Below, piece after piece: positions 24,178 to 33,462 of a DNA stretch of 64,000 nt. The stretch is from Pseudomonas brassicacearum subsp. brassicacearum (GTDB lineage: Bacteria; Pseudomonadota; Gammaproteobacteria; Pseudomonadales; Pseudomonadaceae): positions 62,001 through 126,000 of the forward strand of contig NZ_VZPJ01000008.1 of the NCBI RefSeq assembly GCF_008801605.1, written 5' to 3'. Position 1 is the stretch's first letter. Each line of letters begins with the position of its first letter. The translations under genes and the position numbers were made by a program. The notes beneath the pieces were generated by a model that did no database searches, was not told where the DNA came from, and saw only the letters and a list, made by a program, of their open reading frames with translations.

Positions 24178-25842
24178 GTGGAACGCGAATACATGGAATT
24201 CGACGTGGTCATCGTCGGTGCCGGCCCCGCTGGCCTGTCTGCCGCTTGCCGACTGAAACAGAAGGCCGCCGAAGCCGGTAAGGAAATCAGCGTCTGCGTG
24301 GTCGAAAAAGGCTCCGAGGTCGGTGCGCACATCCTCTCCGGTGCGGTGTTCGAGCCCCGCGCCCTGAACGAACTGTTCCCGGACTGGAAAGAACTCGGCG
24401 CCCCGTTGAACACGCCCGTCGTGCGTGATGACATTTATGTCCTGAGAAACGCCGAGGCCGCGAGCAAAATCCCTGACTTCTTTGTGCCCAAGACCATGCA
24501 CAACGAAGGCAACTATATTATTTCCCTGGGCAACCTGTGCCGCTGGCTGGCCCAGCAGGCCGAGAACCTGGGCGTGGAAATCTACCCGGGTTTCGCCGCC
24601 CAGGAAGCGCTGTTCGACGAGAACGGCGTGGTGCGCGGGATCATCACCGGCGACCTGGGCGTCGACCGCGAAGGCAATCCGAAGGAAGGCCTGTACACCC
24701 CTGGCATGGAACTGCGTGGCAAATACACGCTGTTCGCCGAAGGCTGCCGCGGCCACATCGGCAAGCAACTGATCAAGCGCTTCAACCTGGACAGCGAGGC
24801 CGACGCCCAGCACTACGGCATCGGCCTGAAGGAAATCTGGGAAATCGACCCGGCCAAGCATCAACCTGGCCTGGTGGTGCACACCGCCGGCTGGCCGCTG
24901 GACATCATGGGCACCGAGAACACCGGCGGTTCCTTCCTCTATCACCTGGAAAACAATCAGGTGGTGGTCGGCCTGATCGTCGACCTGTCCTACAGCAACA
25001 CTTTCCTGTCGCCGTTCGACGAGTTCCAGCGCCTCAAGCATCACCCGGTGCTCAAGCAGTACCTGGAAGGTGGCAAGCGTGTCAGCTATGGCGCCCGTGC
25101 CATCTGCAAGGGCGGCCTGAACTCGCTGCCGAAAATGGTCTTCAAGGGCGGCGCGCTGATCGGTTGCGACCTCGGCACCCTGAACTTCGCCAAGATCAAG
25201 GGCAGCCACACCGCCATGAAGTCCGGCATGCTTGCCGCCGACGCCGTGGCCGATCGCCTGTTCGCCGAGTCCGAAGGCGGTGATGAACTGACCGCCTACG
25301 TCGACAGCTTCAAGAGCAGTTGGCTGTATGAAGAGCTGTTCGCCAGCCGCAACTTCGGTGCAGCGATCCACAAATACGGCGCGATCATCGGTGGCGGCTT
25401 CAACTGGTTCGACCAGAATATCCTTGGCGGCAAAATGCCGTTCACCCTGCACGACACCAAGCCCGACTACGCCTGCCTCAAGCTGGCAGCCGATTGCAAG
25501 AAAATCGACTACCCGAAACCGGACGGCAAGATCAGCTTCGACAAACTCAGCTCGGTGTTCATCTCCGGTACCAACCACGAAGAAGAACAGCCCTGCCACC
25601 TGAAGCTGACCGACCCGAGCATCCCGATCAGCAAGAACCTGCCGTTGTACGACGAACCGGCCCAGCGCTACTGCCCGGCCGGCGTGTACGAAGTGGTGAC
25701 CAAGGAAGACGGCGAGAAACGCTTCCAGATCAACGCCCAGAACTGCGTGCACTGCAAGACCTGTGACATCAAGGACCCTTCGCAGAACATCACTTGGGTG
25801 TCGCCGGAAGGCGCTGGCGGACCGACTTACCCGAACATGTAA
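24178..25842 (+). CDS. electron transfer flavoprotein-ubiquinone oxidoreductase
   Basis: A 554-residue membrane-associated flavo-iron-sulfur protein passing electrons from ETF to ubiquinone. The GTG start (24178) has AGGAG 9 bases upstream; it is followed by FAD motif DVVIVGAGPAGLSAA (about residues 8-22). The 4Fe-4S cluster cysteines are in the last part: CPAG, CVHCKTCD (about 527-534). The C-terminal NITWVSPEGAGGP is the family's end. It faces etfBA, and has a PsrA-like box at its promoter. The family's gene name is often given as etfQO, etfD or etf-QO; I leave the symbol empty. Confidence 0.96.
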   Translation: MEREYMEFDVVIVGAGPAGLSAACRLKQKAAEAGKEISVCVVEKGSEVGAHILSGAVFEPRALNELFPDWKELGAPLNTPVVRDDIYVLRNAEAASKIPDFFVPKTMHNEGNYIISLGNLCRWLAQQAENLGVEIYPGFAAQEALFDENGVVRGIITGDLGVDREGNPKEGLYTPGMELRGKYTLFAEGCRGHIGKQLIKRFNLDSEADAQHYGIGLKEIWEIDPAKHQPGLVVHTAGWPLDIMGTENTGGSFLYHLENNQVVVGLIVDLSYSNTFLSPFDEFQRLKHHPVLKQYLEGGKRVSYGARAICKGGLNSLPKMVFKGGALIGCDLGTLNFAKIKGSHTAMKSGMLAADAVADRLFAESEGGDELTAYVDSFKSSWLYEELFASRNFGAAIHKYGAIIGGGFNWFDQNILGGKMPFTLHDTKPDYACLKLAADCKKIDYPKPDGKISFDKLSSVFISGTNHEEEQPCHLKLTDPSIPISKNLPLYDEPAQRYCPAGVYEVVTKEDGEKRFQINAQNCVHCKTCDIKDPSQNITWVSPEGAGGPTYPNM

Positions 25843-25860
25843 GCCATTGCGCTGAACATC

Positions 25861-25887
25861 AAGGCTCCCGTAATGGGGGCCTTTTTG
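25861..25887 (+). terminator. intrinsic terminator of the ETF-QO gene
   Basis: AAGGCTCCC / GGGGGCCTT hairpin followed by TTTTT, 19 bp past the stop. A lone REP-like half (AGCTCGCTCCCACAG) follows at about 25913-25927. Confidence 0.85.
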
Positions 25888-25944
25888 TTGCCTGCCATCC
25901 AAGCAGTACCACAGCTCGCTCCCACAGGGGGTGATATCAGTGGA

Positions 25945-26850
25945 TCAAGCGGCGCGCTCTTCCCCAGGGTTGCGCTCGAAGTAGCGCTTGTACTCCCGAC
26001 TGAACTGCGACGAGCTCTGATACCCCACCTGGTGCGCGACCTGGGCCACGCCCATGCCCTCGGTGAGCAGCAGCCGCTGGGCCTTGAGCAGGCGCAAGCG
26101 CTTGAGGTACTGCACTGGCGACAGCAAGGTGCTGCGCTTGAAATGCTCATGAAAGGTCGAGGCGCTCATGTTCGCGCAACTGGCCAAGGTCTCGACGTTC
26201 AGCGGCTCGGTGAAGTGCGCATGCAAATGGCCCAGGGCCGCGGCAATCCGGGCGAATTGGCCTTGCTGCTCCACCAGCGCCCGCAGCACATCGGCCTGGG
26301 GCCCGCGCAACGCGACGAACAACAACTCCCGCAGCCGCGCCTGGCCCATGACCTGGCATTCCAGTGGGTCGTGCAAGCAACGCAACAAGCGTTCGACACA
26401 CCCACGCATGGCGTCATCGAGCACTGCGCAGGTCATTGATTCCGGCGTCTGGGGCGCCAGGTTCCGCCCCGGCACCAGCCCCATGGCCAGTACCAACTCC
26501 CCCAGCATCGCCCGATCGATCGCAACGGAAACCCCAAACAGCGGAGCATTGGGCATGGCGTAGGTTTCGCACTCGAACGGCACCGGCAAGGCCTGGATCA
26601 GATAGTGCCCGGCGCCATATTCCAGTGTGCGCGGTCCCAGGTACGCCAGTTTGCTGCCCTGGGCGATGATCACCAGACTCGGCTCGTAGAGCTGCGGGCC
26701 ACGGGCGACGTCCTGGCTGGCCCGAAGCGCATGTACGCCGGGCAGTGGCGTCGGGACGAAACCGTCGCGGGTCGCCAAGGGTTCTATCAATGAAACCAGC
26801 GTAGCGTTGGCATCGAGATGGCGGGTCAACAACATGGGCGAAAACTTCAC
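25945..26850 (-). CDS. AraC-family regulator next to an alcohol dehydrogenase gene
   Basis: A 301-residue regulator. The first 190 residues match an AraC-type N-terminal cupin (an AraC_N 'GPQLYEPSLVIIAQGSK...LGPRTLEYGAGHYL' like region), and residues about 195-295 are two helix-turn-helix motifs (VETLASCANMSASTFHEHF and VAQVAHQVGYQSSSQFSREY). It is divergent from the alcohol dehydrogenase gene with 164 bp between, so I infer that it controls it. A GGATC-A-GATCC palindrome lies in this gap (about 26893-26903). Confidence 0.88.
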   Translation of the reverse strand: MKFSPMLLTRHLDANATLVSLIEPLATRDGFVPTPLPGVHALRASQDVARGPQLYEPSLVIIAQGSKLAYLGPRTLEYGAGHYLIQALPVPFECETYAMPNAPLFGVSVAIDRAMLGELVLAMGLVPGRNLAPQTPESMTCAVLDDAMRGCVERLLRCLHDPLECQVMGQARLRELLFVALRGPQADVLRALVEQQGQFARIAAALGHLHAHFTEPLNVETLASCANMSASTFHEHFKRSTLLSPVQYLKRLRLLKAQRLLLTEGMGVAQVAHQVGYQSSSQFSREYKRYFERNPGEERAA

Positions 26851-27014
26851 GAAAAAAGGGATGAAACCATCATCGCAGGTCTGGCGTCACATAGGATCAG
26901 ATCCTGGCCAAGACCGGAGGATTAGGCATGACAGGCGGAGGAATCGCCATCGCCACCTGTCGCCGGGACTCCCAGAATGAAACCCTCAACGTTCATTGCT
27001 TAGCGAGGTCCATC

Positions 27015-28067
27015 ATGTACACAGCCATCGGATATGCCGCCCAGTCGGCCACCACTCCCCTCGCCCCCATGAAATTCGAGCGTCGCAGCCCGCGAGCCGA
27101 CGATGTGGCGATCGACATTCTCTACTGCGGCGTCTGCCATTCCGACATCCACCAGGCCCGCAACGAATGGGGCATCGCCGTTTACCCGCTGATGCCCGGC
27201 CACGAAATCATCGGCAAAGTCACCGCCGTCGGCGCGGACGTCACCCGCTACAAGGTTGGCGACCTGGTGGGCGTAGGCTGCATGGTCGACTCCTGCCGCG
27301 AGTGCGAAGCCTGCCGCGCTGACTTGGAGCAATACTGTTTCGAAGGCATGACCCAGACCTACGCCAGCCCGGACCGTGTGAGCGGCGGCCACACCATGGG
27401 CGGTTATTCCAACAGCATCGTGGTCAACGAACACTTTGTGCTGCGCATTCCGGCAGCACTCGACCCGGCCAGCGCCGCACCACTTCTCTGCGCAGGCATC
27501 ACCACCTACTCGCCCCTCAAGCACTATGGCGTGAAGGCTGGCGACAAGGTTGGCGTGCTGGGCATGGGCGGCCTGGGCCACATGGGCATCAAGTTCGCCA
27601 AGGCCTTGGGCGCAGAAGTCACGTTGTTCACCCGCTCGGCGAGCAAGGCCGAAGAAGCCCGTCGCCAGGGCGCGGACCATGTGATCGTATCCACCGACGC
27701 CGAACAGATGGCCGCAGCAGCCGGACGATTCCACTTCCTGCTGGACACCATTCCGGTACAGCACGACCTCAATCCCTACCTCGACACGCTGCGTTTCGAC
27801 GGAGTGCACATCCTGGTAGGTCTGGTCGAGCCGATCGATCCGCCGGTACACGCGGCAAAATTGATCATGGGCCGTCGGGTCCTGGCCGGTTCGTTGATTG
27901 GCGGTATCGCCGAAACCCAGGAAGTGCTGGATTTCTGCGCCGAACACAACATCAGCTGCGACATTGAAATGCTCGACATCCGCCAGATCAACGAGGCCTA
28001 CAGCCGCATGATCGCCGGGGATGTGAAATACCGCTTTGTCATCGACATGGCCACGCTCAAGGCCTGA
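27015..28067 (+). CDS. NAD(P)-dependent zinc alcohol dehydrogenase (YahK-like)
   Basis: A 350-residue medium-chain dehydrogenase. The catalytic zinc ligands are in CGVCHSD (about 36-42) and GHE (about 63-65), and the structural zinc site is CRECEACRADLEQYC. The coenzyme loop GVLGMGGLGHMGIKFAK starts near residue 178. Close relatives are CAD-type aldehyde reductases using NADPH, so the natural substrate may be an aldehyde. The start at 27015 (MYTAIGYAAQSATTPL) is typical. It is convergent with the IclR gene, with only 6 bp between. Confidence 0.9.
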   Translation: MYTAIGYAAQSATTPLAPMKFERRSPRADDVAIDILYCGVCHSDIHQARNEWGIAVYPLMPGHEIIGKVTAVGADVTRYKVGDLVGVGCMVDSCRECEACRADLEQYCFEGMTQTYASPDRVSGGHTMGGYSNSIVVNEHFVLRIPAALDPASAAPLLCAGITTYSPLKHYGVKAGDKVGVLGMGGLGHMGIKFAKALGAEVTLFTRSASKAEEARRQGADHVIVSTDAEQMAAAAGRFHFLLDTIPVQHDLNPYLDTLRFDGVHILVGLVEPIDPPVHAAKLIMGRRVLAGSLIGGIAETQEVLDFCAEHNISCDIEMLDIRQINEAYSRMIAGDVKYRFVIDMATLKA

Positions 28068-28073
28068 CGTTCG

Positions 28074-28877
28074 TCAAACCTTGGCGCCCAGTTCCGCCGA
28101 CAACCGGGCTGTGACCCCTTTGACCAGGGGAATCAGCTCGGCCATTTTTTCCAGCGGCATGTACGGCACGGTGCTGGCGATGCTGATGCCGGCAACAATG
28201 CGCTTGCCGGCGTCACGGATCGGCGCCGCCACACAGCGAATCGACGGTTCGTTGTCTTCCAGGTCGAAGGCATAGCCCCCCGCCACATACTCCACCATCC
28301 GTTGCTGGAACTGTTCCCAGGATTGCTCCTGATGCAGGGGCCAGAATTGATTCTTCCCACCGGCTGGCAGGCTGATTTCATACAGCCGCTTCCATTGTTC
28401 CTGCGAGTCATCGAGCATCAGCGCCTTGCCGATCCCAGTGCGCGCCAACGGCATCCGATGGCCTACGCGCGAGCGCATTTCCGGGCCGTTGCGCCCCGGA
28501 TTCTTCAGCAGGTACAAGACTTCGTCACCTTCGCGAATCGCCAAGTGAACGGTGTCCCCGGTAAGCGCCGACAGCTCGTCCAGGTAAGGCCCCGCCAGGC
28601 TCACCAGTGGCAACTCTTCCCGGGCCTGAAAACCCAGCTCGATCAATTTCGGCCCCAGCAGGTAGCCCACTTGCGGCACCACGCGCAGGTAACGCTCATC
28701 CACCAGGCAACTGGCCAGGCGATGGGTGGTGCTGCGGGTGGTGCCGATCAGCCGGGCGATTTCCTTCAAGTCACGGGCGCCGCTGGCGACCGCCTGGACC
28801 ACCCCCAGGCCACGCAACAATGTCTGCGTGCCCGTAGGTGCGGCGTCCTTGGTGATTTTTGGATCGTCTTGCTGCAT
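28074..28877 (-). CDS. IclR-family regulator of the galactonate locus
   Basis: A 267-residue IclR-type regulator: winged helix in the first 85 residues (VASGARDLKEIARLIGTTRS, then THRLASCL) and the ligand-binding IclR domain from about 100 (LSALTGDTVHLAIREGDEVLYL). It is the last gene downstream of the transporter and dgoDAK, 59 bp from the transporter stop. IclR proteins often regulate sugar-acid operons, and this one is the best local candidate to bind the 39-bp palindrome at 33337-33375 and 41138-41176. That link is inference. Confidence 0.88.
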   Translation of the reverse strand: MQQDDPKITKDAAPTGTQTLLRGLGVVQAVASGARDLKEIARLIGTTRSTTHRLASCLVDERYLRVVPQVGYLLGPKLIELGFQAREELPLVSLAGPYLDELSALTGDTVHLAIREGDEVLYLLKNPGRNGPEMRSRVGHRMPLARTGIGKALMLDDSQEQWKRLYEISLPAGGKNQFWPLHQEQSWEQFQQRMVEYVAGGYAFDLEDNEPSIRCVAAPIRDAGKRIVAGISIASTVPYMPLEKMAELIPLVKGVTARLSAELGAKV

Positions 28878-28936
28878 AGCCGGCCTTCAACAGTGAGCGG
28901 GGAACGGGCGGCATTATGGTCGCCCGCCCCGTCGGA

Positions 28937-30247
28937 CTACAACTCGATGCGCTCGACCTTCCCGACCAGCAGGATGTAGGACAGCGCGCCAGCCAGTGCC
29001 AGGACAGAGATATAGGTGATGGCCGGGGCAAACGAATCGCCGCTGGCGAGAAAGCCAATGACGATCGGCGTGGCGATGGCCGCCAGGTTGCCGATGAAGT
29101 TGAACACCCCACCGGTCAACCCGAGCAGTCGCGCCGGCGCCAGTGTGGAGACCAGCGACCAGGTGATCGACGCCAGGCCATTGCCGAAGAACGCCAAGGC
29201 CAGGAAGGCAATCACCAGCGGCGTCGACTCGACGAAGTTGGCGCCGATGATCGAGGTCGAGATCAGCAACCCGCCAATGATCGGCAGCTTGCGTGCAAAC
29301 CCCACGGTGGCGCCGCGGCGAATCAGCCAGTCGGAGAAGAACCCGGAGCACAGCACGCCGACAAACGCCGCGAGAAATGGCAGGGACGCCAGTAGGCCGG
29401 ACTTGATGAAGTCCATGCCGCGATATTTCACCAGGTAGGTCGGGAACCAGGTCAGGAAAAACCACAGCGTGGAGTTGAGGCAGAACTGCCCCAGGTAAAT
29501 GCCCCACAACTTGCGTTGGGTCAGGACAATCCCCAGGTCGGTCCAGCTGAATTTGGCCTTGACCTTGGCGGTATCGGCCTGGATATCCACCAGCCCGCCG
29601 CCTTCGCGGATCAGTTCGATTTCGGCGGCGTTGGCACCTTTGAAATCCCGCGGTTCGCGATACACCGCGTACCAGATCGCCGCCCAGATAATGCCCACCG
29701 CGCCCGTGGCGACAAACACCATGTGCCAACCGAAGGCGTGTTGCAGCCAGGCCAATACCGGGGTCAGGAAGGCCAACCCGACAAACTGCCCGGAGGTATA
29801 GAAACCGATGGCCGTGGCCCGCTCGCGCTCAGGAAACCAGGTGGTGACCACGCGGCTGTTGATCGGATAAGCCGGCGCTTCCAGGGCACCGACCGCCATG
29901 CGCAGTACGAACAGCGCGATGAAACTGGCGGCAAAGCCCAGCATTACCGTGGCCACCGACCACAACAGCAACGCCACGCTATACAGAATCCGCGGCGGCA
30001 CCCGATCCACCAGCCAGCCACCGGGTATCTGCATGGCGGCGTAGGTCCAGCCGAACGCCGAGAAAATCAGCCCGACGTGGATCGGATCGATGCCCAGGTC
30101 GCTGGTCAGTGCGGGAGCGGCGATCGAGAGGTTGCTGCGGTCCAGGTAATTGATCACCACGGTGATGAACAGCAGGACCATGATGAAAAAACGCTTGCGG
30201 CTGGGCGTCACCAACGACGCCTGCGCGCTCAGGGTGTGCGCTTGCAT
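28937..30247 (-). CDS. MFS transporter, galactonate/glucarate (ACS) type
   Basis: A 436-residue carrier with twelve hydrophobic segments and the anion:cation symporter opening (NYLDRSNLSIAAPAL about residues 33-47) and 'GWTYAAMQIPGGWLVDR' block. E. coli DgoT, which imports D-galactonate, is from this group; location right after dgoD supports the same role. It lies in the dgo operon but a REPIN in the 208-bp gap separates it from dgoD. Substrate is inferred from context. Confidence 0.9.
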   Translation of the reverse strand: MQAHTLSAQASLVTPSRKRFFIMVLLFITVVINYLDRSNLSIAAPALTSDLGIDPIHVGLIFSAFGWTYAAMQIPGGWLVDRVPPRILYSVALLLWSVATVMLGFAASFIALFVLRMAVGALEAPAYPINSRVVTTWFPERERATAIGFYTSGQFVGLAFLTPVLAWLQHAFGWHMVFVATGAVGIIWAAIWYAVYREPRDFKGANAAEIELIREGGGLVDIQADTAKVKAKFSWTDLGIVLTQRKLWGIYLGQFCLNSTLWFFLTWFPTYLVKYRGMDFIKSGLLASLPFLAAFVGVLCSGFFSDWLIRRGATVGFARKLPIIGGLLISTSIIGANFVESTPLVIAFLALAFFGNGLASITWSLVSTLAPARLLGLTGGVFNFIGNLAAIATPIVIGFLASGDSFAPAITYISVLALAGALSYILLVGKVERIEL

Positions 30248-30299
30248 GTGAGGTGCCTCTTTTTATGTTTGTCGAATACGGCAAGGATTGAGCAAGACC

Positions 30300-30390
30300 C
30301 TGTGGGAGCAAGGCTTGCCCGCGATGAACGATGACCCGGTCTGCCTGGAAAACGCATCGACTTCATCGCGGGCAAGCCTTGCTCCCACAG
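30300..30390. repeat. REPIN within the dgo operon
   Basis: CTGTGGGAGCAAGGCTTGCC and its complement face each other in a 91-bp element between dgoD and the transporter gene. It may lower transporter expression relative to dgoD. Confidence 0.92.
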
Positions 30391-30455
30391 AACCCCTTGC
30401 TCCACAGGAGTCTTTTGCTCCTGAAAGGATTCCTATCAGAGTGATCAGGCGTGAC

Positions 30456-31604
30456 TCACCACTCGGCAAAACTGCCATCGGCATGGCGCCAGATCGGGTT
30501 GCGCCAGCGGTGGCCGATGGCCGCGCGTTCGATGACGTATTCCTCGTTGATCTCAATGCCCAGGCCCGGGCCGTTCGGGATCTTCACAAAGCCCTTGTCG
30601 TAGTCGAACACCTGCGGATCCTTGATGTAATCCAGCAGGTCGTTGCTCTCGTTGTAGTGGATGCCCAGGCTCTGTTCCTGGATGAAGGCGTTGTAGCAGA
30701 CCGCGTCCAGTTGCAGGCACGCCGCCAGGGCGATCGGGCCCAGCGGGCAGTGCAGCGCCAGCGCCACGTCATAGGCCTCGGCCATGTTGGCGATCTTGCG
30801 GGTCTCGGTGATACCCCCGGCGTGGGATGCATCCGGCTGAATGATGTCCACGTAGCCTTCGCTGAGTACACGTTTGAAGTCCCAGCGCGAGAACAAGCGC
30901 TCGCCCAGAGCGATCGGGGTGCTGGTCAGCGGCGCCAACTCCTTGAGGGCTTCGTAGTTTTCGCTGAGCACCGGCTCTTCGATGAACATCAGCTTGTAGG
31001 GATCGAGTTCCTTCATCAGTACCTTGGCCATCGGCTTGTGCACCCGGCCGTGGAAGTCCACGCCAATGCCGACGTTCGGCCCCACCGCGTCCCGCACCGC
31101 CGCGACGTTGGCCAGGGCCAGGTCGACTTTTTCAAAGGTGTCGAGAAACTGCAGCTCTTCGGTGCCGTTCATCTTCACAGCGGTGAAGCCCCGCGCCACG
31201 GCTTCTTTCGCCGCGCGAGCGGTGTCGGCCGGCCGGTCGCCGCCGATCCACGAATACACACGGATCTTGTCGCGCACCTGGCCGCCCAGCAGGTCGCTGA
31301 CCGACACGCCCAGGGCCTTGCCCTTGATGTCCCACAGCGCCTGGTCGATGCCGGCCAGGGCGCTCATGTGAATGGCCCCGCCGCGGTAGAAGCCGCCACG
31401 ATAGAGCACGGTCCAGATGTCTTCGATGTTGCGTGGGTCTTTGCCGATCAGGTAGTCGGACAATTCCTCGACAGCCGCCGCCACCGTGTGGGCACGGCCT
31501 TCGACCACGGGCTCGCCCCAACCGGTCACGCCCTCGTCGGTCTCGACCTTGAGGAAGCACCAGCGCGGCGGAACGATAAACGTGGTCAGCTTGGTGATTT
31601 TCAT
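30456..31604 (-). CDS. dgoD: D-galactonate dehydratase
   Basis: A 382-residue enolase-superfamily enzyme, equal in length to E. coli DgoD, which turns D-galactonate into 2-keto-3-deoxygalactonate. It shows the first block MKITKLTTFIVPPRWCFLK, the metal-site loops GIGVDFHGRVHKPMAKVL (about residues 182-199) and MFIEEPVLSENYEAL, and the catalytic His region DIIQPDASHAGGI (about 267-279). It begins 49 bp after dgoA and is in one operon with dgoK-dgoA upstream. This is the step right after the lactonase encoded at 41176. Confidence 0.95.
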   Translation of the reverse strand: MKITKLTTFIVPPRWCFLKVETDEGVTGWGEPVVEGRAHTVAAAVEELSDYLIGKDPRNIEDIWTVLYRGGFYRGGAIHMSALAGIDQALWDIKGKALGVSVSDLLGGQVRDKIRVYSWIGGDRPADTARAAKEAVARGFTAVKMNGTEELQFLDTFEKVDLALANVAAVRDAVGPNVGIGVDFHGRVHKPMAKVLMKELDPYKLMFIEEPVLSENYEALKELAPLTSTPIALGERLFSRWDFKRVLSEGYVDIIQPDASHAGGITETRKIANMAEAYDVALALHCPLGPIALAACLQLDAVCYNAFIQEQSLGIHYNESNDLLDYIKDPQVFDYDKGFVKIPNGPGLGIEINEEYVIERAAIGHRWRNPIWRHADGSFAEW

Positions 31605-31653
31605 CTTGTTGTCTCTCTTGTCAGATGCAGCGCACGGGGCGCTGGAAAAGTCT

Positions 31654-32274
31654 TCAGTTCAAGGCGTTCCATGCGGCCACGTAGGCCTTGGCGCGCACCG
31701 CCACTTCATCCGCTGTCAGGCCCGGCTTGAACAGCCCGGAACCAAGGCCGAAACCCTTGACGCCGGCTTCGACGAACACCGCCATGTTGTCCGGGGTAAT
31801 CCCGCCCACCGGCACCAGCACGGTCCCGGCCGGCAGCACCGCGAGCCAGGCCTTGACCACCGCCGGGCCCATTTGCTCGGCGGGGAACATCTTCAGTACA
31901 TGGGCGCCTTCGGCCAGCGCGGCAAAGGCTTCGGTGGGCGTGGCGACGCCTGGCGACAGGTACAAGCCCGCCGCTTTCGCCGCACGCAGCACCTTCGGAT
32001 CGCTGTGGGGCATGACGATCACTTGGCCGCCAGCGGCTTTCACCTGCTCGACCTGTTCCGGCGTGAGCACGGTACCGGCACCGATCAGGCAATCGGCGGG
32101 CAAGGTACTGCGCAGGATGCGGATGCTTTCGTACGGTTCGGGGGAATTGAGCGGTACTTCGATGACGCGAAATCCGGCGCTGTACAGGACTTCGCCGATG
32201 GCCGCCGCCTCTTCGGGACGCAGACCACGCAGGATCGCGATCAGCCCGTTGTGCGCCAGTGCTTGTGTGAGCAT
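31654..32274 (-). CDS. dgoA: 2-dehydro-3-deoxy-6-phosphogalactonate aldolase
   Basis: A 206-residue KDPG/KDPGal-type class I aldolase, same length as E. coli DgoA. The Schiff-base lysine lies in HVLKMFPAEQMGP (about residue 126), with the IAILRGLRPEEA start and the GGITPDNMAVFVEAG phosphate loop. It splits the phosphorylated acid into pyruvate and glyceraldehyde-3-phosphate. The start at 32274 (MLTQALAHNGLIAIL) is the usual one, 19 bp after the dgoK stop. The neighbours dgoK and dgoD make the galactonate rather than gluconate pathway likely. Confidence 0.94.
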   Translation of the reverse strand: MLTQALAHNGLIAILRGLRPEEAAAIGEVLYSAGFRVIEVPLNSPEPYESIRILRSTLPADCLIGAGTVLTPEQVEQVKAAGGQVIVMPHSDPKVLRAAKAAGLYLSPGVATPTEAFAALAEGAHVLKMFPAEQMGPAVVKAWLAVLPAGTVLVPVGGITPDNMAVFVEAGVKGFGLGSGLFKPGLTADEVAVRAKAYVAAWNALN

Positions 32275-32293
32275 GTCAGACCTCCAGTCAGGT

Positions 32294-33274
32294 TCAGGGG
32301 GCGGTGGAATCGAGCAACCCGGCCGCCACGGCCAGTTGCCACAAACCGCGTTCGGTGGCCTGTTCGGCCAGGACCACCCGGGCGAAGCCGCAGGCGTCGA
32401 GGGCCCGTTGATAACGGACACAGAGTTGGGAGTTGCCGATCAGCACCACCGTCGGCAGGTGGAGGCTGTCGCGTCGCCGACGCTGCACCTCGGCCAGCGC
32501 CGTCAGCTCATGGCCGATCAGCAGGCCCGAGAGGTAATCGGCCTGGGCGCTGGCCTCCAGTTCGCCGGTCAAGCCCAGGCTGCGGGCACTGAACACCGTG
32601 GACAACGGACCGATCTGGCCATCCACCGACAACGCCACCTGTACGCCACGATCAAAGGCCACGCCATCGAAGGTCGTACTCCGTTGCTGGGTGCGGCCGA
32701 GAATGCTGTGGTCACTGAGCACGGCGAAGATCTCGCCGGTCATGAAGGTGTCGAAATGCACGATGCAGCCATCGGCCACTTCCACCCATTTCGAATGACT
32801 GCCGGGCAAGCCGATCAGCACCGCTTCGTCCGGCAGGCTGTGCAAGGCGCCGAGCACTTGGGTTTCTTCGCCGCGCATGACATTGGGCAAGCGTGAACGC
32901 TGAATCACGCCCGGCACGATGTGCACATCGACACCGCGAAGGCTGCGAACGGTTCGTAGGGAATGTCCGAGATTGGCGACGTTGGCGGGTGTGTCGCAGT
33001 AAGGCGCTTCACGCCAGCCTTGAGCACTGCCGACCATGCCACAGGCGATGACAGGCAAGCCTGGCTGAGCATCGAGCCAGTCGCCGCAGGCTTCGTCGAA
33101 GGCCAGTTCGAAACCGTCGATGCACACCCGGCCGGCCACGGTTCGCGGCCCGGAAGGCAACTGCATGATCCCCGATGACAGCGAGCGCTGCTCGAGCACC
33201 TCGCCACCGGCTGCGAGTTTGTAAGCCCGTAATGAGGTGGTCCCCCAATCGAGCGCGATCAATTGCGCCTGCAT
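32294..33274 (-). CDS. dgoK: 2-dehydro-3-deoxygalactonokinase
   Basis: A 326-residue sugar-acid kinase (DgoK family) that phosphorylates 2-keto-3-deoxygalactonate with ATP. The ASKHA-fold start QLIALDWGTTSLRAYKL (phosphate-1 loop), VLIGLPGSHSKWVEV and FMTGEIFAVLSDHSIL are recognisable DgoK blocks. The start at 33274 with AGGTGAAG upstream is chosen; a GTG three codons before is possible. It is the first gene of the dgoK-dgoA-dgoD-transporter-iclR run and directly follows the conserved promoter/palindrome at 33315-33375. Confidence 0.93.
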   Translation of the reverse strand: MQAQLIALDWGTTSLRAYKLAAGGEVLEQRSLSSGIMQLPSGPRTVAGRVCIDGFELAFDEACGDWLDAQPGLPVIACGMVGSAQGWREAPYCDTPANVANLGHSLRTVRSLRGVDVHIVPGVIQRSRLPNVMRGEETQVLGALHSLPDEAVLIGLPGSHSKWVEVADGCIVHFDTFMTGEIFAVLSDHSILGRTQQRSTTFDGVAFDRGVQVALSVDGQIGPLSTVFSARSLGLTGELEASAQADYLSGLLIGHELTALAEVQRRRRDSLHLPTVVLIGNSQLCVRYQRALDACGFARVVLAEQATERGLWQLAVAAGLLDSTAP

Positions 33275-33314
33275 CCGCTTCACCTGTTCTGTTTTTTGGC
33301 AGTGAGTGGAACGG

Positions 33315-33375
33315 ACTATAAACCTGGGCGCAGCAAAATCTCAATATATAAATATCTCTCCCATATATTGGGATT
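33315..33375 (-). promoter_or_regulatory. dgoK promoter with 39-bp palindrome
   Basis: Minus strand: -35 TTGAGA (33339-33344), 18-bp spacer, -10 TATAGT (33315-33320). Overlapping the -35 is a palindrome with 13-bp arms (AATCTCAATATAT at 33337-33349; ATATATTGGGATT at 33363-33375, 12 of 13 pairs) and a 13-bp centre. The same arrangement recurs at 41116-41176. A repressor or activator acting on the -35 region is implied. Confidence 0.8.
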
Positions 33376-33462
33376 TTTCATATCCACCACAAAGCCAATC
33401 GCCATCCGCCCAAGACCCTGCTACGTTTCTGATCGGACGCCAAACAACTCAGGGAAAAAGTA

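Noticed and set aside
24076..25902. A 608-codon minus-strand frame opposite the ETF-QO gene
   Set aside because: Antisense shadow, His/Val/Gln-rich; the plus-strand gene has FAD and iron-sulfur motifs and its own promoter.
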